Shown: positions 45,998 to 58,342 of the stretch, piece after piece
Position numbering within the stretch: the stretch's first letter is position 1
Layout: each line of letters begins with the position of its first letter
Origin: Primulina eburnea
Taxonomy: Eukaryota > Streptophyta > Magnoliopsida > Lamiales > Gesneriaceae
Reading direction: 5' to 3'
DNA length: 64,000 nucleotides
Assembly (NCBI RefSeq): GCF_022965805.1
Contig: NC_133103.1
Coordinates: 52,216,386 to 52,280,385, forward strand
Notes under the pieces: model-generated
Database searches by the model: none
Seen by the model: only the letters and a program-made list of their open reading frames with translations
What the model was told of the DNA's origin: nothing
Position numbers and translations under genes: made by a program

Positions 45998-47389
45998 AAA
46001 TAGTTTTTTTAAGGGTGTTTTTGGTTCGATAATGTGTAAAAACTAATGTCAAAATATAGTGTTATTTTCATCGTTCGAATGTACTACTTTTCTTTATCAA
46101 CTTCTAAATCTATCATTATTTACTCAGAAATGGTAAACTCTATATTTTAATGAGACACAGTAACTTTTGGTGTTGTTTGTACACTTGATGTAACAAGTAT
46201 GAAAACAATCTATATAAATTATCATTCAAATTTAAATGGCCATGACTTTTAAAATTGCATATTAATTGAATTTTATTTCTCATTTATTTTTGTTTGTAGT
46301 TAAAACTGTCAAAACGGGTCGACCTTCCATTAAACAAGACAAAGTCTTGTGGGATTGAAAAATCGCAATCCAACTCAACTCACAATGAGTTGCAGGTCAG
46401 ACATGTCAACCTTGTCGATTCTTTTTTTTTTTAAGAAAAAACTTAAAAAAGATCACTAACAAAAAAAAGAGTTAACAATATAATCTTATTATCTAATCTC
46501 AATATTCCTCGAAAAATTTCTCAAATATTTAATGAAATTTATTATTAATATGAAATTTTTTTTTGTATATAGCTACCAAATGCTATATTAAAAAATATTA
46601 ATAAAAAATAATCGATACACACACATATATATTTATTAAATATGAGTAATGATAACGTGAAAAACACTAAAAGATTATTTAAATGTAATTGTTGTATAAA
46701 TCGTATAGTTTGTAAATAAAATGTTTGCAAATTTAGTTAATGTTATGTGATTTTCTGTGTAAAGTTGGTATTCATGCATCGATCTCACAATTATGATTAG
46801 AGCTCATGTTTTTATCTAAAATTGACGAAATTTACTATTTGACAAAAACTTGTGTGAGACGGTCTCACGGATCGTATTTGTGAGACGAATCTCTTATTTG
46901 GGTCATCCATGAAAAAATATTACTTTTTATGCTGATAGTATTATTTTTATTGTGAATATGGGCAGGGTTGACCCGTCTTACAGATTAAGATCCGTGAGAC
47001 GATCTCACATGAGATTCACTCTTACTATTTTTTTTATAAAAAGAATTGAGAGGACGAAATTGTTTCTTTGCTTTTATGTCAATCTTTTAATATTCTTTAT
47101 TTAATTAGTTGTACAATTATTTATATTTTAAAGAAATTATTATCTTTTACAAAACATTACTTATTTAAATATTAGTAGTTAAAAAGGTAAATAATTTTCT
47201 TTTTCAATCTTTCATAATTTATTTAATTTTTTGTAAAATTAATTTAAAATTTAAAATAAACTATATTGATGTCTTAAAAAAGGCTCGGGTCATACTTGGA
47301 ACCGAGCGAAAAAAGAAAATTTAACCGAGCCAAATTCAAATTTGCTTCTAAGAGAAGATTACGCGTAAAATTTAGTTACGGTCCTCTCC
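45998..47389. other. ELIP2 downstream spacer with MITE
   Basis: It resembles 29071-30448 rather than the ELIP1/ELIP3 downstream spacer. MITE at 46849-47015. No gene seen. Confidence 0.7.
46849..47015. mobile_element. MITE-like element (downstream-spacer copy)
   Basis: Starts CTTGTGTGAGACGGTCTCACGG. The right end is GTGAGACGATCTCACATGAG, better preserved than its sisters. Confidence 0.78.
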
Positions 47390-47818
47390 CCTAGACATAA
47401 TCCTCTATCCGGTCAAGGTTCTCTTGCCTGGACAGTCCTCTAGCCCGGATAGAGTACTCTCGCCCATCCAGGGTCCTATAGCCTTACCAGGTCCTCTTGT
47501 CAGGGCAGAGTCCTCTCCTCCGGAAAGGATTCTCTCACCTGGACAGGGTTCAATAGCTCGGCCACGGTCTCTCGTCTGTCCAGAGTCCTATAGCCTGACC
47601 AGGGTCCTCTCGTCAGTCTAGGGTCCATTCGCTTGGCCAACGTCCTCTAGTCCGGCCAGAGTTCTCTCGTTTGATCAGGGTTCTCTAGTTCGGCCAGGGT
47701 CATCTCGCCTGATCAGGGTCCTCTAGCCCGGCCAGGGTCATCTCGCCCATCCAGGGCTCATGTCACCCGACCAGGGTCAATCTCGCTCGACCAATGTCCT
47801 CACTCCCGATTAGGGTTC
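47390..47818. repeat. 19-bp minisatellite, array 4
   Basis: Virtually identical to array 1 (28338-28778), marking a recent duplication. Confidence 0.9.
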
Positions 47819-47869
47819 AAGGTCACTTAATCACCTGTATGGGTCACCATACCTATTGAAAAAAGATAT

Positions 47870-48110
47870 GACATTGGTAGTTGTTAGAGGACATGGTATG
47901 GGCAGTCGTCAGAGGACAGGGCGTGAGCATATATCTAATAAGGAACAGTGTACATGCACTATAATCGAGGTCATCTTCTCCCCTACAAATACCGAGTTTG
48001 TAAATGGCGAGACTCTTGTGTGAGAGTTTTTTATGGGAATTTTTTATTCCATTATGGTGTTGATAGCTCTGGCTTACACCGAGTACCTCAAGGGCGAAAC
48101 TCTTGTGTGA
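47870..48110 (+). pseudogene. ELIP exon-3 relic (type I)
   Basis: Ends VLIALAYTEYLKGETLV then TGA (48108-48110). Virtually identical to 28830-29070. Confidence 0.7.
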
Positions 48111-49480
48111 AAATAGTCTTGTAAAGGTGTGTTTTTGGTTCGATGATGTGGAAAAACTAATGCAAAAATATAGTGTTATTTTCATCGTTCGAATGTATTA
48201 TTTCTTTATCAACTTCCAAATCTATAATTATTTACTCAGAAATGGTAAATTCTATATTTTAATGGGAAACTGTGGCTTTTGGTCATGTTTGTATACTTGA
48301 TGTAACAAGTATGAAAACAATCTATAAATTATCATTCAAATTTAAATAGCCATGACTTTTAAAATTGCATATTAATTGAATTTTATTTCTCATTTATTCT
48401 CGTTTGTAGTTAAAACTGTCAAAATGGGTCGACCTCTTCCATGAAACAAGACAAAGTCTTGTGGGATGGAAAAATTGCAATCCAACTCAACTCACATTAA
48501 GTTGCAGGTCAGACATGTCAACCTTGTCAATTCTTTATTTTTTTTAAAATAAGCTTAAAAAAGATCAAAACAAAAAAAAATTAACAATTTAGTCTTAATA
48601 TCTAATCTTAATATTCCTCGTAAACTTTCTCAAAATATTTAATGAAATTCATTATTAATAATAATTTTTTTGTATGTAGCTACCAAATGATATATTAAAA
48701 AATATTAATAAAAAAATAATCGATACACACACATATATATTTATTAAATGTGAGTAATGATAACTGTGAAAAACACTAAAAGATAATTTAAATGTAATTG
48801 TTGTATAAATCGTATAGTTTTTAATGAAATGTTTGCAAATTTATTTAATGTTATGTGATTTTCTATGTAAAGTTGGTATTCATGCATCGATCTCACAAAT
48901 ATGATTAGAGCTCATGTTTTTATCTAAAAAGACGGTATTTACTATTTGACAAAAACTTGTGTGAGACGGTCTCACGGATCGTATTTGTGAGACGAATCTC
49001 TTATTTGGGTCATCCATGAAAAATTATTACTTTTTATGCTGAGAGTATTATTTTTATTATGAATATGGGTAGACTTGACCCGTCTCACAGATTAAGATCC
49101 GTAAGACGATCTCAATTGAGATCCACTCTTACTATTTTTTTTATAAAAAGAATTGAGGGGACTAAATTGTTTCTTAGCTTTTATGTCAATCTTTTAGTAC
49201 TCTTTATTTAATAAGTTGTATACTTATTTATATATTAAAGAAATTATTATCTTTTACAAAACATTACTTATTTAAATATTAGTAGTTAAAAATGTAAATA
49301 ATTTTTCTTTTCAATCTTCATAATTTATTTAATTTTTTGTAAAATTAATTTAAAATTTAAAATAACTATATTGATGTCTTAAAAAAGGCTCGGGTCATAC
49401 TTGGAACCGAGCGAAAAAAAGAAAATTTAACCGAGCCAAATTCAAATTTGCTTCTAAGAGAAGATTACGTGTAAAATTTA
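48111..49480. other. Array spacer with MITE (48956-49125)
   Basis: Nearly identical to 29071-30440. No gene seen. Confidence 0.7.
48956..49125. mobile_element. MITE-like element (downstream-spacer copy)
   Basis: Same as 29919-30088, including the eroded right end. Confidence 0.75.
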
Positions 49481-49670
49481 GTTTCGTTGTAAGGTCCAGA
49501 ATTTGGTAGATGTAACTACTCGCACATATAGGATCCTATTTTTATTTAGGGTTATTATTTTAGGCAGATTCCTGCTCCTCACGAATATGTAATTCATGAA
49601 AGTTTCAATGTTCAGCTGGCTAGTCATTCACGTTCGTCAGAGGACATAGCCTGAAGGAGTATCTCGTAGT
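49481..49670. other. Unique junction segment in array
   Basis: About 190 bp with no match to other array modules, where the minisatellite should start. It contains TCGTCAGAGGACATAGCCTGA, a garbled version of array sequence. No gene. Confidence 0.6.
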
Positions 49671-49864
49671 TAGGGTCCATTCGCTTGGCAAAGTCTCTTT
49701 TTACCGGCAGAGTTCTCTGTTGATCAGGATTTCTAGTTCGGAGGGTCATCTCGCCTGATCAGGGTCCTCTAGCCCGGCCAGGGTCATCTCGCCCATCCAG
49801 GGCTCATGTCACCCGACCAGGGTCAATCTCGCTCGACCAATGTCCTCACTCCCGATTAGGGTTC
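49671..49864. repeat. 19-bp minisatellite, array 5 (short, degraded left side)
   Basis: The first ~75 bp match array 1 but with many single-base deletions (for example GGCAAAGTCTCTTTTTACCGG). From about 49740 on it is identical to array 1. Confidence 0.85.
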
Positions 49865-49916
49865 AAGGTCACTTAATCACCTGTATGGGTCACCATACCT
49901 ATTGAAAAAAGATATG

Positions 49917-50156
49917 ACATTGGTAGTTGTTAGAGGACATGGTATGGGCAGTCGTCAGAGGACAGGGCGTGAGCATATATCTAATAAGGAACAGTGTACA
50001 TGCACTATAATCGAGGTCATCTTCTCCCCTACAAATACCGAGTTTGTAAATGGCGAGACTCTTGTGTGAGAGTTTTTTATGGGAATTTTTTATTCCATTA
50101 TGGTGTTGATAGCTCTGGCTTACACCGAGTACCTCAAGGGCGAAACTCTTGTGTGA
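49917..50156 (+). pseudogene. ELIP exon-3 relic (type I)
   Basis: Virtually identical to 47870-48110, ending in TGA at 50154-50156. Confidence 0.7.
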
Positions 50157-51239
50157 AAATAGTCTTGTAAAGGTGTGTTTTTGGTTCGATGATGTGGAAA
50201 AACTAATGCAAAAATATAGTGTTATTTTCATCGTTCGAATGTATTATTTCTTTATCAACTTCCAAATCTATAATTATTTACTCAGAAATGGTAAATTCTA
50301 TATTTTAATGGGAAACTGTGGCTTTTGGTCATGTTTGTATACTTGATGTAACAAGTATGAAAACAATCTATAAATAATCATTCAAATTTAAATAGCCATG
50401 ACTTTTAAAATTGCATATTAATTGAATTTTATTTCTCATTTATTCTCGTTTGTAGTTAAAACTGTCAAAATGGGTCGACCTCTTCCATGAAACAAGACAA
50501 AGTCTTGTGGGATGGAAAAATTGCAATCCAACTCAACTCACATTAAGTTGCAGGTCAGACATGTCAACCTTGTCAATTCTTTTTTTTTTTTAAAATAAGC
50601 TTAAAAAAGATCAAAACAAAAAAAAATTAACAATTTAGTCTTAATATCTAATCTTAATATTCCTCGTAAACTTTCTCAAAATATTTAATGAAATTCATTA
50701 TTAATAATAATTTTTTTGTATGTAGCTACCAAATGATATATTAAAAAATATTAATAAAAAAATAATCGATACACACACATATATATTTATTAAATGTGAG
50801 TAATGATAACTGTGAAAAACACTAAAAGATAATTTAAATGTAATTGTTGTATAAATCGTATAGTTTTTAATGAAATGTTTGCAAATTTATTTAATGTTAT
50901 GTGATTTTCTATGTAAAGTTGGTATTCATGCATCGATCTCACAAATATGATTAGAGCTCATGTTTTTATCTAAAAAGACGGTATTTACTATTTGACAAAA
51001 ACTTGTGTGAGACGGTCTCACGGATCGTATTTGTGAGACGAATCTCTTATTTGGGTCATCCATGAAAAATTATTACTTTTTATGCTGAGAGTATTATTTT
51101 TATTATGAATATGGGTAGACTTGACCCGTCTCACAGATTAAGATCCGTAAGACGATCTCAATTGAGATCCACTCTTACTATTTTTTTATAAAAAGAATTG
51201 AGGGGACTAAATTGTTTATTAGCTTTTATGTCAATCTTT
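50157..51239. other. Array spacer with MITE (51002-51171)
   Basis: Identical in layout to 48111-49200, then breaks off near 51239. No gene seen. Confidence 0.7.
51002..51171. mobile_element. MITE-like element (downstream-spacer copy)
   Basis: Same as 48956-49125. Confidence 0.75.
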
Positions 51240-51483
51240 TTTTACCACGTATATAGTTTACTTGGGTAATTACTTATGAAACGTTTTAGGAACTTACTCT
51301 TCGAGCCAAAACTATATGGTTTTCCGCATTCTGTTTTATTTTTGGAAGGATACGACGATTTACATATTTTCGGATGTAGGATTTACTCACTCTTTACCCG
51401 AATTTATTGTAATTAATATGATAACTTTTAATGTACTCAAAAAAAAAAAATATTTCCCACTTTTTAAGCGAGTAGACGTACAA
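51240..51483. other. Unique junction segment in array
   Basis: About 240 bp not found in other modules. A short frame (from 51316) crosses from it into the minisatellite and is not a gene. It replaces the expected spacer end. Confidence 0.6.
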
Positions 51484-51922
51484 GGGTCCTCTCCCCTAGA
51501 CAGAATCCTCTATCCGGTCAAGGTTCTCTTGCCTGGACAATCCTCTAGCCCGGATAGAGTACTCTCGCCCATCCAGGTCCTATAGCCTTACCAGGTCCTC
51601 TTGTCAGGGCAGAGTCCTCTCGTCCGGAAAGGATTCTCTCACCTGGATAGGGTTCAATAGCTCGGCCACGGTCTCTCGTCTGTCCAGAGTCCTATAGCCT
51701 GACCAGGGTCCTCTCGTCAGTCTAGGGTCCATTCGCTTGGCCAACGCCCTCTAGTCCGGCCAGAGTTCTCTCGTTTGATCAGGGTTCTCTAGTTCGGCCA
51801 GGGTCATCTCGCCTGATCAGGGTCCTCTAGCCCGGCCAGGGTCATCTCGCCCATCCAGGGCTCATGTCACCCGACCAGGGTCAATCTCGCTCGACCAATG
51901 TCCTCACTCCCGATTAGGGTTC
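51484..51922. repeat. 19-bp minisatellite, array 6
   Basis: Close copy of array 1 with a few substitutions (CGTCCGG, GGATAGGG) and one lost base. Confidence 0.9.
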
Positions 51923-51969
51923 AAGGTCACTTAATCACCTGTATGGGTCACCATGCCTATTGAAAAAAG

Positions 51970-52214
51970 ATATGACATTGGTAGTTGTTAGAGGACATGG
52001 TATGGGCAGTCGTCAGAGGACAGGGCGTGAGCATATATCTAATAAGGAACAGTGTACATGCACTATAATCGAGGTCATCTTCTCCCCAACAAATACAAAG
52101 TTTGTAAATGGCGAGACTCTTGTGTGAGAGTTTTTTATGGGAATTTTTTATTCCATTATGGTGTTGATAGCTCTGGCTTACACCGAGTACCTCAAGGGCG
52201 AAACTCTTGTGTGA
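51970..52214 (+). pseudogene. ELIP exon-3 relic (type I)
   Basis: As 47870-48110, with CAACAAATACAAAGTTTG replacing CTACAAATACCGAGTTTG. Ends TGA at 52212-52214. Confidence 0.7.
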
Positions 52215-53593
52215 AAATAGTCTTGTAAAGGTGTGTTTTTTGTTCGATGATGTGGAAAAACTAATGCAAAAAAATATAGTGATATTTTCATCGTTCGAAT
52301 GTATTATTTCTTTATCAACTACCAAATCTATAATTATTTACTCAGAAATGGTAAACTCTATATTTTAATGTGAAACTGTGACTTTTGGTCATGTTTGTAT
52401 ACTTGATGTAACAAGTATGAAAACAATCTATAAATTATCATTCAAATTTAAATAGCCATGACTTTTAAAATTGCATATTAATTGAATTTTATTTCTTATT
52501 TATTCTCGTTTGTAGTTAAAACTGTCAAAATGGGTCGACCTCTTCCATTAAACAAGACAAAGTCTTGTGGGATGGAAAAATTGCAATCCAACTCAACTCA
52601 CATTAAGTTGCAGGTCAGACATATCAACCTTGTCAATTCTTTTTTTTTTTTTAAAATAAGCTTAAAAAAGATCAAAACAAAAAAAAAAATTAACAATTTA
52701 GTCTTAATATCTAATCTTAATATTCCTCGTAAACTTTCTCAAAATATTTAATGAAATTCATTATTAATAATAATTTTTTTGTATGTAGCTACCAAATGAT
52801 ATATTAAAAAATATTAATAAAAATATAATCGATACACACACATATATATTTATTAAATGTGAGTAATGATAACTGTGAAAAACACTAAAAGATAATTTAA
52901 ATGTAATTGTTGTATAAATCGTATAGTTTTTAATGAAATGTTTGCAAATTTATTTAATGTTATGTGATTTTCTATGTAAAGTTGGTATTCATGCATCGAT
53001 CTCACAAATATGATTAGAGCTCATGTTTTTATCTAAAAAGACGGTATTTACTATTTGACAAAAACTTGTGTGAGACGGTCTCACGGATCGTATTTGTGAG
53101 ACGAATCTCTTATTTGGGTCATCCATGAAAAATTATTACTTTTTATGCTGAGAGTATTATTTTTATTATGAATATGGGTAGACTTGACCCGTCTCACAGA
53201 TTAAGATCCGTAAGACGATCTCAATTGAGATCCACTCTTACTATTTTTTTTATAAAAAGAATTGAGGGGACTAAATTGTTTCTTAGCTTTTATGTCAATC
53301 TTTTAGTACTCTTTATTTAATAAGTTGTATACTTATTTATATATTAAAGAAATTATTATCTTTTACAAAACATTACTTATTTAAATATTAGTAGTTAAAA
53401 ATGTAAATAATTTTTCTTTTCAATCTTTCATAATTTATTTAATTTTTTTGTAAAATTAATTTAAAATTTAAAATAAACTATATTGATGTCTTAAAAAAGG
53501 CTCGGGTCATTCTTGGAACCGAGCGAAATTTTTTTTTTAACCGAGCCAAATTTTAAATTGCTTCTAAGAGTAGAGTATGCGTAAAATTTAGTT
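52215..53593. other. Array spacer with MITE (53065-53234)
   Basis: Near-identical to 29071-30448, including the run of T before AACCGAGCC. No gene seen. Confidence 0.7.
53065..53234. mobile_element. MITE-like element (downstream-spacer copy)
   Basis: Same as 29919-30088. Confidence 0.75.
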
Positions 53594-54035
53594 AGGGTCC
53601 TCTCGCCTAGATAGAATCCTCTATCCGATCAAGGTTCTCTCGCCTGGATAGTCCTCTAGCCCGGATAGAGTCCTCTCGCCCATCCAAGGTCCTATAGCCT
53701 TACCAGGACCTCTTGTCAGGGCAGAGTCCTCTCGCCCGAAAAGGATTCTCTCACCTGGACAGGGTTCTATAGCTCGGCCACGGTCTCACGTCTGTCCAGG
53801 GTCCTATAGCCTGACCAGGGTCCCCTCGTCGGTCTAGGGTCCATTCGCTTTGCCAACGTCCTCTAGTCCGGCCAGAGTTCTCTCGTTACGATCAGGGTCC
53901 TCTAGTTCAGCCAGGGTCATCTCGCCCGATCAGGGTTCTCTAGCCCGGCCAGGGTCATCTCGCCCATCCAGGGCTCATGTCACCCGACCAGGGTCAATCT
54001 CGCTCGACCAATGTCCTCACTCCCGACCAGGGTTC
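53594..54035. repeat. 19-bp minisatellite, array 7
   Basis: Virtually identical to array 2 (30449-30890). Confidence 0.9.
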
Positions 54036-54077
54036 AAGGTCACTTAATCACATGTATGGGTCTCCATGCCTATTGAA

Positions 54078-54300
54078 AAAAGATATGACATTGGCAGTTG
54101 TTAGAGGACATGGTATGGGTAGTCGTCAGAGGACAGGGTGTGAGCATATATCTAATAAGGAACAATGTACATGCACTATAATCGAGGTCATCTTCTCCCC
54201 TACAAATACCGAGTTTGTAAATGGCGAGACTCTTGTGGGAGAGTTTTTTATGGGCATGTTTTTTTCTATTATGGTGTTGATCAAGTGTTCTGATGTGTAA
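54078..54300 (+). pseudogene. ELIP exon-3 relic (type II)
   Basis: The NTEFVNGETLVGEFF frame ends at 54300. Virtually identical to 30950-31155. Confidence 0.6.
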
Positions 54301-55250
54301 AGAATTATATAAATTTAAATAATATAGTGATATTTTACGGTGAAATTGTTTAATTAAATATTTTTTGTTCTGAAACTCTAATGGTTTTCTTTTATTATTA
54401 TTATTATTATTATTATTATGGTTAGTTCTAAATCTACAAAAATATTTTTTTTCCCTAACACACTTTCAGTTCTTTGACATTATTATATATTATTTGTATT
54501 CTAATACAAATTTAATAAGTATTGAAAGATAATAAAATTGAGGATGAAATTTTTCTTAAAATTATACATATATAAATACATAAATAAATACAAGTATGTT
54601 GGAAGGATTGTACCAAAATTTAAACTTTAATTGAAGTAGAGCTTATAATTATTCTTTTATGTTGGGAAAGAGTAGGTATCTTGTAAGACGGTCTCATGAA
54701 TCTTTATCTGTGAGATGTGTCAAACCTACCGATATTCACAACAAAAAATAATAATCTTAGCATCAAAAGTAATAATTTTTCATTGATGATTCAAATAAGA
54801 GATCCGTCTCACAAAATACGACCCGTGAGACCGTCTCACACAAGTTTTTACTGTTGGCAAAACTTATATTTTATGTACTAGCATTTCTATCAAGTGTGTA
54901 GTCTAAAAGTTAAGTAATCAAAGCTCGTGCAGCATTTTCGTCTAATTTTTGATATAACGTCGAATATTTCAGCATATTTTGGCACCACACCAACAGACCG
55001 CACCAGCAGGTTCTTGTGTTAAATCAGCATTTTTTGACCTCATATGAGCATTTTTCGGTGATACATTAACACTCTAACAAAGTAATATATACTAAAAGCA
55101 AAAAAAAGAAATCAGAGTTAACAAACCAAAACCAATTTTTGAATACTTAGCGAACCAAAACCCAAAATAAGACAAGTTTAGTTCAAGATTAAAAAAATTA
55201 TTTTCCGTTAATTTGTTAGTTGGAAACGAACAAGAATCAATACAAGTACT
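54301..55250. other. ELIP3 distal upstream spacer with MITE
   Basis: AT-rich with a (TTA)n run (about 54393-54418) and MITE at 54680-54844. The left part resembles 31156-31850; the part from about 55000 resembles the ELIP2 upstream region. No gene seen. Confidence 0.7.
54680..54844. mobile_element. MITE-like element (upstream-spacer copy)
   Basis: Ends CTTGTAAGACGGTCTCA and GTGAGACCGTCTCACACAAG. Confidence 0.8.
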
Positions 55251-55651
55251 CTATCAAAAGCTTTTATGTTTTTGGATGCATATTTTGCTCCTAGAATCAT
55301 TGAGTAATACTAGAGATTCGTGTGATACACACACACATACCTCGACCGACCATTTGATAATATCCTCACATTAATTTATTAATTAAATGTCCTAGCTAGA
55401 AAGAAAGCTGTCCGGTGCCTATGAATCCATCTTTCATACGATGTTGTACAGATTATAAGCCATTTACGTGGAAAAAGAAAGACCCACTATTTCTGTCCAC
55501 AAAACCTCTATAAATAAACCCCACACTTCATGCACTCCATCATATTCAACCTAATTGCGACTTTTGTTCTTTTATCTCGAATACTGATCATCAACAGCTA
55601 AGCTAATTTACTTGTTCTTCATTCTCAGACAAGCTTTTGTTCACGCACAAT
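55251..55651 (+). promoter_or_regulatory. ELIP3 promoter and 5' leader
   Basis: TACGTGG at 55465-55471 and TATAAATA at 55509-55516, 143 bp before the ATG. I saw no difference from the ELIP2 promoter in the proximal 250 bp. Confidence 0.75.
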
Positions 55652-55804
55652 ATGGCAGCTGCAGCAACAGGGATGCAAATGATCTGTGGAGCTGGTTTCA
55701 ATTCAAGAATTGCTTGTCTGAACCAGTTTGCTCCTTTAAGATCAAGCGTGCCACTTTTTAAGAGGGATATGAAGTTCAGAGTTCGAAGCACGGCTGAGGT
55801 ATGT

Positions 55805-55856
<52 letters not shown>

Positions 55857-56447
55857 TATGTGAAGTTTATATATAGTTTGCTACTTAAATATTAACAGTA
55901 CGTAAAATACTGATTTAACAGGATGGTGGTGATGTTGTTGATGAGAAAGAAAAAGCAGCAATTCCAATTCCACCACAATTGTTCTCGACCCCTCCTCCCC
56001 GGCCGCAACCTGAGGTAGTTCAGATCTTTTTTGTTTTAATCTTGTAATAATTGATTTAGTACATTTATATAATCACATGTCGTGGTCTCAATTTCCATTC
56101 AGGAGAGCACAAATATTACAGATATCATGGCCTTCGATGGGCCTGGCCCGGAGAGGATCAACGGCCGTCTAGCCATGATCGGATTCGTGGCAGCCATTGC
56201 GGTTGAATTCACCAGAGGACAAGGTATCTTTTCGCAGATACAAAACGGAGGGATCCTTTGGTTTGTCGGGACAACTGTTGTGCTATCTGTGGCATCACTT
56301 GTTCCGTTATTTAAAGGCGTGAGCGCCGATTCGAGGTCCAAGGGATTGATGACATCCGATGCTGAGCTTTGGAATGGAAGGCTTGCAATGGTAGGATTGA
56401 TAGCTCTGGCCTACACCGAGTACCTCAAGGGAGGAACTCTTGTGTGA
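55652..56447 (+). CDS. ELIP: ELIP3: early light-induced protein, chloroplast (194 aa)
   Basis: Exons: 55652-55798, 55922-56014, 56103-56447, with GT..AG borders. The translation is identical to ELIP2: transit peptide (residues 1 to about 45), proline-rich linker (50-80), helix 1 with ERINGRLAMIGF, helix 2 GGILWFVGTTVVLSVASL, and helix 3 with ELWNGRLAMVGL, ending EYLKGGTLV. Only one silent base differs in the coding sequence (AAAGGC versus AAAGGT in exon 3). Intron 1 is shorter because of fewer TA units. The promoter matches ELIP2, but the 3' flank matches ELIP1, so the copy looks like a recombinant between array members. Role: thylakoid photoprotection under light stress or drying. Confidence 0.96.
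55808..55853. repeat. (TA)n microsatellite in ELIP3 intron 1
   Basis: Short TA run, the shortest of the three paralogues. Confidence 0.95.
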
Positions 56448-57657
56448 AAATAGTTTTTTTTAATGGTCTTTTGGGTTCGATGATGTGTAAAAACTAATGT
56501 AAAAATATAGTGATATTTCATCGTTTGAATGTATTACTTTTCTTTATCAACTTCTAAATCTATAATTATTTACTCTGAAATGCAGGTAAACTCTATATTT
56601 TAATTGGGAAATTGTAACTTTTGGTCATGTTTGTACACTTGATGTAACAAGTATGAAAACAATCTATAAATTATCATTCAAATGTAAATGGCCCTCACTT
56701 TTAAAATTGCATATTAATCGAATTTTATTTCTCATTTATTCTCGTTTGTAGTTAAAAATGTCAAAACGGGTCGACCTTCCATTAAACAAGACAAAGTCTT
56801 GTGGGATGGAAAAATCGCAATCCAACTCAACTCAAATTGAGTTGCAGGTCAAACATGTCAACATTGTCAATTCATTTTAAAAAAAAAAAAAACTTAAAAA
56901 ATATCATAACAAAAAAAAAGAGTTAACAGTTTAGTACTCTTAATATCTAATCTCAATATTCCTTGTAAACTATCTCAAATATTTAATGAAATTCTTTTGT
57001 ATATAGCTACCAATGATATATTAAAAAACATTAGTAAAAAATAATCTAAATTTGAGTGATGATAACGGTGAAAAACTCTAAAAGATAATTTAAATATAAT
57101 TTTTGTATAATTTTGAAATTGTATAGTTTTTAATAAAATGTTTGCAAATTTAATTAATGTTATGTGATTTTCTGTGTACAGTTGGTTTTGATGCATCGAT
57201 CTCACAAATATAATTAGAGCTCATGTTTTTACCTAAAATTGAAGGTATTTACTATTTTTTTTATAAAAAGAATTGAGGGGACGAAATTTTTCTTAGCTTT
57301 TATGACTCTTTATTTAATTAGTTGTATACTTATTTATATATTAAAGAAATTTTTCTTAGCTTTTATGACTCTTTATTTAATTAGTTGTATACTTATTTAT
57401 ATATTAAAAAAATTATTATCTTTTACAAAAACATAACTTATCTAAATATTAGTGGTTAAAAAGGTAAATAATTTTCCATTTCAATCTTTCATAATTTATT
57501 TAAATTTTGTGTCAAATTAATTTAAAATTTAAAATAAACTATATTGATGTCCTGGAAAAGGCTAGGGTTATTCTTGGACTCGAGCGAACATAGAAAAATT
57601 AAAAAAGCCAAATTTTAATTTGCTTCTAAGAGTAGAATATGGGTACAATTTAGTTAG
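56448..57657. other. ELIP3 downstream spacer (type without MITE)
   Basis: Near-identical to 27193-28337, with one 63-bp tandem duplication (57283-57345 and 57346-57408). It degrades after about 57590. No gene seen. Confidence 0.7.
57283..57408. repeat. 63-bp tandem duplication
   Basis: Two copies of the segment GAAATTTTTCTTAGC...TATATATTAAA. ELIP1's spacer has one copy. Confidence 0.92.
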
Positions 57658-57760
57658 GGCCCTTTTGCTGGGACAGAATCCTCTATCTTGATCAGAGTTC
57701 TCTCGCTTGGAGATGATCCTCTAGCCCGGCTAGAGTCCTCTCGCCCATCCAGGCTCCTAT
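57658..57760. repeat. 19-bp minisatellite, array 8, left part
   Basis: Diverged monomers, interrupted at 57760 by the TRIM. It continues at 58343-58671. Confidence 0.85.
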
Positions 57761-58342
57761 TGTGATACCCTTGTCCCACATCTTAAAAATGAAATATTTA
57801 AAATGAGTTTATGATGGCTTACAATGGACTTTTATAGCAACTTGAGTTAATCATTTTCGTAAAGCGAAGACGAATACGAAGTAGTTGCTATAGCGGCTCA
57901 TTGTGCAGTCACGCAGGCGCGAACCCAGGCTCGGGGCGTGACAGAATGATATCAGAGCCGATAACTGGCATGGAACATCGGGAAATAAGTGCTATGCAGG
58001 GCAAAGTGCTACGTGCATGGGAGCCACCTCTTGAACCTGCGGGGCAAAGTGCTACATGACGGGAGCCACCTCTTGAACCTGTAGGAGCCACCTCTAAATT
58101 CTCGGCTCTGGTGGATCGAGGGGTCAGGCCGCAACGAGGTCGTCGCATTCTGAAAGAGGGGTGATTGTGATACCCTTGTCCCACATCTTAAAAATGAAAG
58201 ATTTAAAATGAGTTTATGATGGCTTACAATGGACTTCTATAGCAATTTGGGTTAATCATTTTCGTAAAACGATGACGAATACGAAGTAGTTGCTATAGGG
58301 GCCCATTGTGCAGTCACGCAGGCGCGGGCTCGGGGCGTGACA
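57761..58342 (+). mobile_element. Complete TRIM (miniature LTR retrotransposon), TSD CCTAT
   Basis: Direct terminal repeats of 183 bp (57761-57943) and 177 bp (58166-58342), each TGTGATACCCTTGTCCCACA...CGGGGCGTGACA. A PBS-like GATATCAGAGCC lies within 6 bp of the first LTR, and a purine stretch (GAAAGAGGGG) just before the second. The target duplication CCTAT is at 57756-57760 and 58343-58347. The 222-bp internal part has two to three copies of GGGAGCCACCTCTTGAACCT and no coding capacity. Confidence 0.94.
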
